From Porticoccaceae bacterium (lineage in GTDB: Bacteria; Pseudomonadota; Gammaproteobacteria; Pseudomonadales; Porticoccaceae): 8,948 nucleotides of DNA. Both the position numbers and the translations under genes were made by a program. The DNA is taken from positions 1,784-10,731 of the forward strand of contig DNBN01000222.1 of assembly GCA_003491845.1 (NCBI GenBank), written 5' to 3'. Position 1 is the stretch's first letter; the number at the start of each line of letters is the position of its first letter. Below are positions 5,927 to 8,948 of this stretch, in pieces. Below the pieces are notes generated by a model. That model had not been told where the DNA came from, did no database searches, and saw only the letters and a list, made by a program, of their open reading frames with translations.

Positions 5927-8221
5927 GTGTCTGCAGTTAAATTTATTTTAGTAATATTTAGTTTAATCTATCTCTCTCATTCCGCTTTTGCTGATCAGTC
6001 CGACCTACTTGATATAAAAATCTATCAACAGGCGGAACAGCAATTAGGTGTTTATACCGACGTTCAAATCACTGGAACGGTTACTTCGCCTAGCTGGAGT
6101 GATGGTGGAAAGTTATTGTTTAAAACCCGCGCTCAGAATGGAGAAAAATTTGTTCTTTTTGATGCTATAACGGGGGAAAAACGCGAAGCATTTGATACAG
6201 AAAAAATGGCAGGTGCATTGTCAGTTGCGTCCCGACAACCAATAGATTCTGCAAAAATTAACACGTTGGTTGTTAAAGTAGGGCATACAGACATTATTTC
6301 AGTAACACTGGATGATACTATCTATGCCTGTGATGTCATCATATATGTTTGTACGGCACGCCATGTTCCCATTTCTAAGGACGAATTTGTTGCTCCCAAT
6401 GGTCAGTATGCGGTATTTATTCATGAGCATAATTTATGGTTACGCGACTTTCGCGATAATAGCGAGAAGCCGTTAACTACCGATGGTATAAAAGATTTTG
6501 GATATGCGACTAATAATGCGGGTTGGACTCGCGGCACTAAACCAGTAGTAAAGTGGTCTCCTAACTCAAAAAAGCTTACAACGTTTAAGCATGATGGACG
6601 GAATGTTGGCGAAATGGGTGTTATTTCAACCTCTGTCGGACACCCTGATATCGATGTATGGAAATACCCCCTCCCTGGTGATGAAAATATCTTTAAAATC
6701 CAGCGCGTAATCATTGATATAGAGGAATCTCAGGTAATTTTTCTAGACATGCCTGCCGATGATCACAGATCAACTATTACTGACCACATAGCATCTGGAG
6801 ATGGTACATTGCTAGATGTTGATTGGTCTGCTGACGGCAGTCACTTGGCCTTCGTTTCAACCCCACGTGATCATAAAAGTGCAATTCTAAAAGTAGCTGA
6901 TGCGTCCAGCGGTAAGGTACGTACTATATTTAGTGAAACTGAAGAAAGTTTCTTTGAATCAGGCGTAACTGGCGTAAGCTGGAGGTATCTGGACAAGAGC
7001 AATGAATTTGTGTGGTTTTCACAACGTTCTGATTGGGGGCATTTATATCTGATCGACGGGGCAACTGGTGAAATAAAAAATGCAATAACCCAAGGAAATT
7101 GGACGGTATTAGAATTGCTCGATGTCAATCAGACCACTGGCACACTTATTTTTACAGGCGCCGGCAGGGAAGGAGGTGATCCTTACTTCCACTCTCTATA
7201 CCGAGTTCATAAAGATGGCTCAGATCTTCGACTATTAACCCCTGAAAATCAGCATCATCGGATTTTATTGAGTAAAAACGCAGAATATTTTTTGGATAGA
7301 GTGTCTACGCCCAATACCCCTGAATCTAGTTATATCCGCAGTACTAAAACCAGCTCTAGTTTATTAGTTGAAAAAATGGATATCAGCAAACTTAAAAAAA
7401 CGGGTTGGAAGGCACCGATACCTTTTGTGGTAAAGGATCGTAATGGAGAATACGATATCCATGGGCTGCTTTATAAGCCAAGTGATTTTGATGCTGAGAA
7501 GACCTACCCAATAGTAAATTACATCTATCCTGGGCCTCAGGTTGGCAGTATTCGCGGTCGTCATTTTCGCTCCGCACGCGGCGATAACCAGGCAATAGCA
7601 GAATTGGGTTTTATTGTTGTAGAGCTAGATGCGCTGGGTACTCCTGGTAGATCAAAAAGTTTTCATGAATTTTATTATCAGAATATGGGTGATAGTGGTA
7701 TTCCAGATCAGGTGTCAGCGATCAAGCAGCTAGCTAAAAAATATCGCTGGATGGACATAACTCGTGTTGGTATTTGGGGGCATTCTGGCGGTGGTTTTGC
7801 GTCTGCTCGGGCACTTCTCACCTATCCAGACTTCTATTCTGTTGCCGTTTCACAAGCAGGAAATCATGATAATAGAAACTATGCTGACGAATGGGGAGAG
7901 AAGTATCATGGCATGTTGGTTGAGCAAGAGCATGGCGGTACAAATTATGATAGTCAAGCTAACCAATTATTGGTAGATAACTTGACAGGTAAGTTACTAA
8001 TTGCCCACGGTACCACAGATACCAATGTGCCCCCTTACAGTACGTTAGTTGTGGTGGAAGCCCTTATTGATGCAAATAAAGATTTTGATATGTTGATGCT
8101 ACCTAATAGAGGCCATGGCTTTGCACGGAAGCCTTATATGATGCGTAAACGTTGGGACTATTTTGTTCAACACTTACTTTATGTAGCGCCACCCAAAGAG
8201 TTTGTCTTTAGTAAGCAATAG
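5927..8221 (+). CDS. Exported S9 family (DPP IV-like) serine peptidase
   Basis: 764-aa prolyl-oligopeptidase-family enzyme, S9B-like. The start is the GTG at 5927 (weak GAGAA 6 nt upstream). It gives a textbook signal peptide: one Lys, a hydrophobic core FILVIFSLIYL, then HSAFA before cleavage at about residue 22. Residues about 40-440 form the DPPIV N-terminal beta-propeller (for example PSWSDGGKLLF, VKWSPNSKKL, VDWSADGSHLAF), and about 480-764 the peptidase S9 domain. The oxyanion Tyr is Y534 in NYIYPGPQ, the nucleophile Ser620 in WGHSGGG, the acid Asp698 in AHGTTDTNVPP, and the base His730 in NRGHGFARKPY. The triad is complete and the length normal. It probably releases dipeptides or small peptides from peptides in the periplasm. 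The segment where classical DPP IV has its Glu-Glu amino-terminus clamp reads DFGYATNNAGW (190-200), so strict dipeptidyl specificity is doubtful. An upstream TTG at 5765 and ATG at 5882 would bury the signal peptide and lack good ribosome sites. Confidence 0.92.
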   Translation: MSAVKFILVIFSLIYLSHSAFADQSDLLDIKIYQQAEQQLGVYTDVQITGTVTSPSWSDGGKLLFKTRAQNGEKFVLFDAITGEKREAFDTEKMAGALSVASRQPIDSAKINTLVVKVGHTDIISVTLDDTIYACDVIIYVCTARHVPISKDEFVAPNGQYAVFIHEHNLWLRDFRDNSEKPLTTDGIKDFGYATNNAGWTRGTKPVVKWSPNSKKLTTFKHDGRNVGEMGVISTSVGHPDIDVWKYPLPGDENIFKIQRVIIDIEESQVIFLDMPADDHRSTITDHIASGDGTLLDVDWSADGSHLAFVSTPRDHKSAILKVADASSGKVRTIFSETEESFFESGVTGVSWRYLDKSNEFVWFSQRSDWGHLYLIDGATGEIKNAITQGNWTVLELLDVNQTTGTLIFTGAGREGGDPYFHSLYRVHKDGSDLRLLTPENQHHRILLSKNAEYFLDRVSTPNTPESSYIRSTKTSSSLLVEKMDISKLKKTGWKAPIPFVVKDRNGEYDIHGLLYKPSDFDAEKTYPIVNYIYPGPQVGSIRGRHFRSARGDNQAIAELGFIVVELDALGTPGRSKSFHEFYYQNMGDSGIPDQVSAIKQLAKKYRWMDITRVGIWGHSGGGFASARALLTYPDFYSVAVSQAGNHDNRNYADEWGEKYHGMLVEQEHGGTNYDSQANQLLVDNLTGKLLIAHGTTDTNVPPYSTLVVVEALIDANKDFDMLMLPNRGHGFARKPYMMRKRWDYFVQHLLYVAPPKEFVFSKQ

Positions 8222-8372
8222 TTGAGTATTGAAGATACGATGTATCTGCCAGGCTATCGTTATTTGATTGATTTTGTCAGGTCGAAGGGCTTGTTTTAAA
8301 GATTCAGAAAATGTCAAATCAAACCGCATCCTAAGGTTGGTTTTAGTATAAAAATTAAAGCTGACGTGCCTT

Positions 8373-8404
8373 TTAACAAAGGCTCCTTAGGGAGCCTTTG
8401 TTAA
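8373..8404. terminator. Bidirectional intrinsic terminator between convergent genes
   Basis: A perfect 14-bp stem: TTAACAAAGGCTCC (8373-8386), loop TTAG, then its exact reverse complement (8391-8404). It lies 152 nt after the peptidase stop and 56 nt after the stop of the minus-strand SDR. The GGCTCC/GGAGCC core flanked by AAA and TTTGTT gives short, interrupted U-tracts in both directions, which suits one hairpin ending two converging transcripts. Confidence 0.8.
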
Positions 8405-8459
8405 CTAGATGTAGGAACCGTTTTGTAAGGGCAGATCACTCTGTAGTTGCCATCGATTT

Positions 8460-8948
8460 TTACAACGTGAAACCGCCGTCCACAACAATGCACTCGCCAG
8501 TAGTATAGCTCGATGCATCGGAACATAAATAAAGCACTGTACCAGCCATTTCTTCAGGCTCAGCATGACGATGCAATGGTATAGTTTTTATTGCATTCTC
8601 ATACATTTTCTCATTGGAAAATAAGGCTCCAGCAAATTTAGTCTTGGTTAAACCCGGTAGTAGGGCGTTCACACGTATTCCATGACGGCCACACTCTTTA
8701 GCAAAGGCTTGTGTCATGTTGACCACAGCGGCTTTAGAAATTGAGTATATACCTTGCATAGGGCCGGGTTTTAATGCGTTGATAGAAGCGGTATTGACAA
8801 TGCTACCACCACCGTTGTCACGCATTAATTTTCCGCCCTCAATACACATAAAGAAGTAACCACGAATATTTACATCAACAGTTTTTGTATAAGCGCCAAG
8901 ATCTGTATCCAGAATATCGCCAAAATAAGGATTAGTTGCAGCATTGTT
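8460..8948 (-). CDS. SDR family oxidoreductase, C-terminal part (runs off the window)
   Basis: The C-terminal 162 residues of a classical short-chain dehydrogenase. The frame is open to the window edge, so the N-terminal roughly 90 residues with the TGxxxGIG cofactor loop lie outside. The visible part starts with NNAATNPYFG, where NNAA replaces the usual NNAG. It continues with the structural Asn in VDVNIRGYF (N27 of the visible part), the catalytic Ser in VNTASINAL (S55), YxxxK in GIYSISK (Y68, K72), the PGLTKTKFA substrate loop and the usual GECIVVDGG end. All visible active-site residues are intact. An internal ATG at 8849 is not the start, because the conserved NNAA and Asn motifs lie before it. 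It probably oxidises or reduces a hydroxyl/keto group with NAD(P)H, substrate unknown. It is convergent with the peptidase gene and only distantly similar to the SDR at the left end. Confidence 0.93.
   Translation of the reverse strand, partial: NNAATNPYFGDILDTDLGAYTKTVDVNIRGYFFMCIEGGKLMRDNGGGSIVNTASINALKPGPMQGIYSISKAAVVNMTQAFAKECGRHGIRVNALLPGLTKTKFAGALFSNEKMYENAIKTIPLHRHAEPEEMAGTVLYLCSDASSYTTGECIVVDGGFTL

Noticed and set aside
6421..7595. Several minus-strand ORFs of 66-97 codons inside the peptidase gene
   Set aside because: All are antisense shadows of a well-supported coding sequence and carry no recognisable motifs.

Overview
The window looks like chromosomal DNA of a moderately AT-rich, probably marine gammaproteobacterium. 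This is inferred from the protein families and their sequence flavour: a ACAD10/11-type phosphotransferase, a long two-domain glutathione transferase, an exported S9 peptidase and two short-chain dehydrogenases. No rRNA, tRNA, CRISPR array, transposase or phage gene is visible, so I read it as a metabolic housekeeping/accessory region rather than an island.

Layout from left to right: (1) a complete plus-strand SDR oxidoreductase related to retinol-dehydrogenase-like SDRs (86-1060). (2) A 1.1 kb stretch with no intact gene (about 1082-2103) that on the minus strand reads as one decayed multi-spanning membrane protein. It has five in-frame stops and one frameshift, yet hydrophobic segments and an apparent C-terminal domain can be followed through it. 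(3) Two intact minus-strand genes two bases apart: a phosphotransferase (3169-4209) followed by a membrane-anchored alpha/beta hydrolase (2207-3166). The dead membrane-protein gene lies just downstream in the same orientation, as if it had been the third gene of the unit. (4) A divergent intergenic region (4210-4440) carrying a perfect 18-bp inverted repeat with a 7-nt spacer, a candidate shared operator. (5) A plus-strand glutathione S-transferase-like gene with a TTG start (4441-5565). (6) A leader region followed by a plus-strand secreted S9 (DPP IV-like) peptidase (5927-8221). (7) A perfect hairpin (8373-8404) between convergent genes, probably a bidirectional terminator. (8) The C-terminal 162 residues of a second, classical SDR on the minus strand (8460-8948), running off the window.

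How the genes may work together is mostly inference. The ACAD10/11-type phosphotransferase, SDRs, hydrolase and GST are enzyme types that often occur near genes for fatty-acid, steroid or xenobiotic breakdown. No acyl-CoA dehydrogenase, thiolase or regulator gene lies inside this window to prove it. The peptidase seems to be an independent unit for peptide use in the periplasm. I did not find a convincing previously undescribed system. The items most worth a second look are the decayed membrane-protein gene, the divergent-promoter palindrome, and the peptidase whose substrate-recognition segment differs from classical DPP IV.
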